The position numbers and the translations under genes were made by a program. Shown piece by piece: positions 5,286 to 5,815 of a stretch of 5,815 bases of DNA. Positions within the stretch are counted from its first letter, which is position 1; each line of letters starts with the position of its first letter. The stretch is from Thermomicrobiales bacterium (GTDB lineage: Bacteria > Chloroflexota > Chloroflexia > Thermomicrobiales > UBA6265), in NCBI GenBank assembly GCA_030447145.1, contig JAUJLY010000214.1, forward strand, positions 1 through 5,815, in the 5' to 3' direction. The notes under the pieces are model-generated. The model ran no database searches. It was not told the DNA's origin and saw only the letters and a program-made list of their open reading frames with translations.

Positions 5286-5815
5286 GTGACCCGGATAGCC
5301 ATTCTTGGCGCTCTGGCGTCGGCGTCGATTCGCTCGGAGTTCCAGTACCGCGCGAACGCGATCACGAGCATGATTGGCGGCATGCTCTACCAGTTCACCG
5401 GCTTTGTCACAGTCTGGATCGTCGTCGCCCGCTTCAACGACATCGGTGGCTGGTCACTGCCAGAGATCACATTCCTGTACGGGATGCGACTGACCTCGCA
5501 TGGCATCTTCTACGCCTGTTTCAGCCAGATGTTCGAGGCCGACCGCATATTGCTCACCGGTGAATACGATCGCTATCTGTTGCGGCCGATGCCGCCACTG
5601 TTGCAACTCTTCACCCGCAAGTTGCGGATCAACGCGTTCGGTGACCTGATTGGCGGAGCGATGCTGCTCACCGCCGCGAGTTTCGGGATTTCGGTGGAAT
5701 GGTCGCCGTTGACGGTGTTGTACCTGCTGGCGACTGTCACGGGTGGGGGGCTGGTCGAGGGCGCGGTGCAGATTTCACTCGGATCGCTCTCCTTCCGGTT
5801 CCTGCAGACGATGTC
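5286..5815 (+). CDS. ABC-2 type exporter permease, second subunit (DUF990-like), 3' end outside window
   Basis: The first 176 codons are visible and the frame is open to the window end. The protein resembles the preceding permease in layout but not closely in sequence: an amphipathic start with SEFQYRANAITSMIGG (17-32), a first membrane segment at about 26-48, a second at about 61-80, the family loop motif GEYDRYLLRPMPP (92-104), then hydrophobic stretches at about 118-136 and 142-165 and the beginning of a helix around LGSLSFRFLQTM. Family members normally have about 260-270 residues and six segments, so roughly the last third is missing. It should form the heteromeric membrane part of the exporter with the first permease. 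The start is a GTG one base after the previous stop (TGAGGTG), with GGGCGG and GAGG just upstream inside the preceding gene. The first ATG is 28 codons later and would delete conserved sequence, so GTG is preferred. Confidence 0.88.
   Translation, partial: MTRIAILGALASASIRSEFQYRANAITSMIGGMLYQFTGFVTVWIVVARFNDIGGWSLPEITFLYGMRLTSHGIFYACFSQMFEADRILLTGEYDRYLLRPMPPLLQLFTRKLRINAFGDLIGGAMLLTAASFGISVEWSPLTVLYLLATVTGGGLVEGAVQISLGSLSFRFLQTM

Noticed and set aside
1..5815. Mobile element, CRISPR array, phage island or RNA gene
   Set aside because: No transposase, integrase, Cas, phage, tRNA or rRNA sequence, and no regularly spaced repeats were seen on either strand.

Overview
This is a gene-dense, GC-rich bacterial chromosomal window. 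Starts are ATG or GTG, neighbouring genes overlap by 4 bases (ATGA), and SD-like GGAG/GAGG/AGGA motifs are visible. No taxonomic marker is present. From remembered similarity, the PurN subtype, the three-gene ABC exporter and the 'GTCATCCTGAGCGCAGCGAAGGATC'-type intergenic repeat would suit a Chloroflexota-like bacterium (Thermomicrobia/Sphaerobacter relatives). This is only an inference.

Layout. (1) Bases 1-751, minus strand: a two-gene unit. A small protein with a Cys-Cys-Pro-Phe motif overlaps by 4 bases the N-terminal part of a TrmA/RumA-family RNA uracil-C5-methyltransferase, which runs off the window. (2) Bases 752-832: a compact divergent control region holding a perfect 8-3-8 inverted repeat, three CGATA repeats and a 10-bp tandem duplication that covers the upstream start codon of the next gene. 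(3) Bases 833-1537, plus strand: purN (GAR formyltransferase) of a variant subtype. (4) Bases 1538-1701: a convergent gap carrying a folded, apparently dispersed repeat. (5) Bases 1702-2903, minus strand: GrpB/UPF0157 protein followed by a MOSC-domain protein, again coupled by an ATGA overlap. (6) Bases 2904-3042: a second divergent gap. (7) Bases 3043-3412, plus strand: a SnoaL-like (NTF2-fold) gene broken by two frameshifts. (8) Bases 3480-5815, plus strand: an ABC-2 type exporter operon made of one ATPase and two permeases, the second cut by the window end.

How they work together. Only the exporter genes form an obvious functional unit: one cytoplasmic ATPase and two different membrane subunits, tightly coupled, most likely exporting an unknown substrate. 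PurN is a housekeeping purine-synthesis enzyme and the RNA methyltransferase a housekeeping modification enzyme. The GrpB-MOSC and CCPF-methyltransferase pairs are suggestive only through translational coupling.

I found no tRNA, rRNA, CRISPR array, transposase, integrase or phage gene. I do not see a convincing new biological system. The items most worth a second look are the broken SnoaL gene, the divergent control region at 752-842, the methyltransferase lacking one expected cluster cysteine, and the uncharacterised CCPF protein coupled to it.
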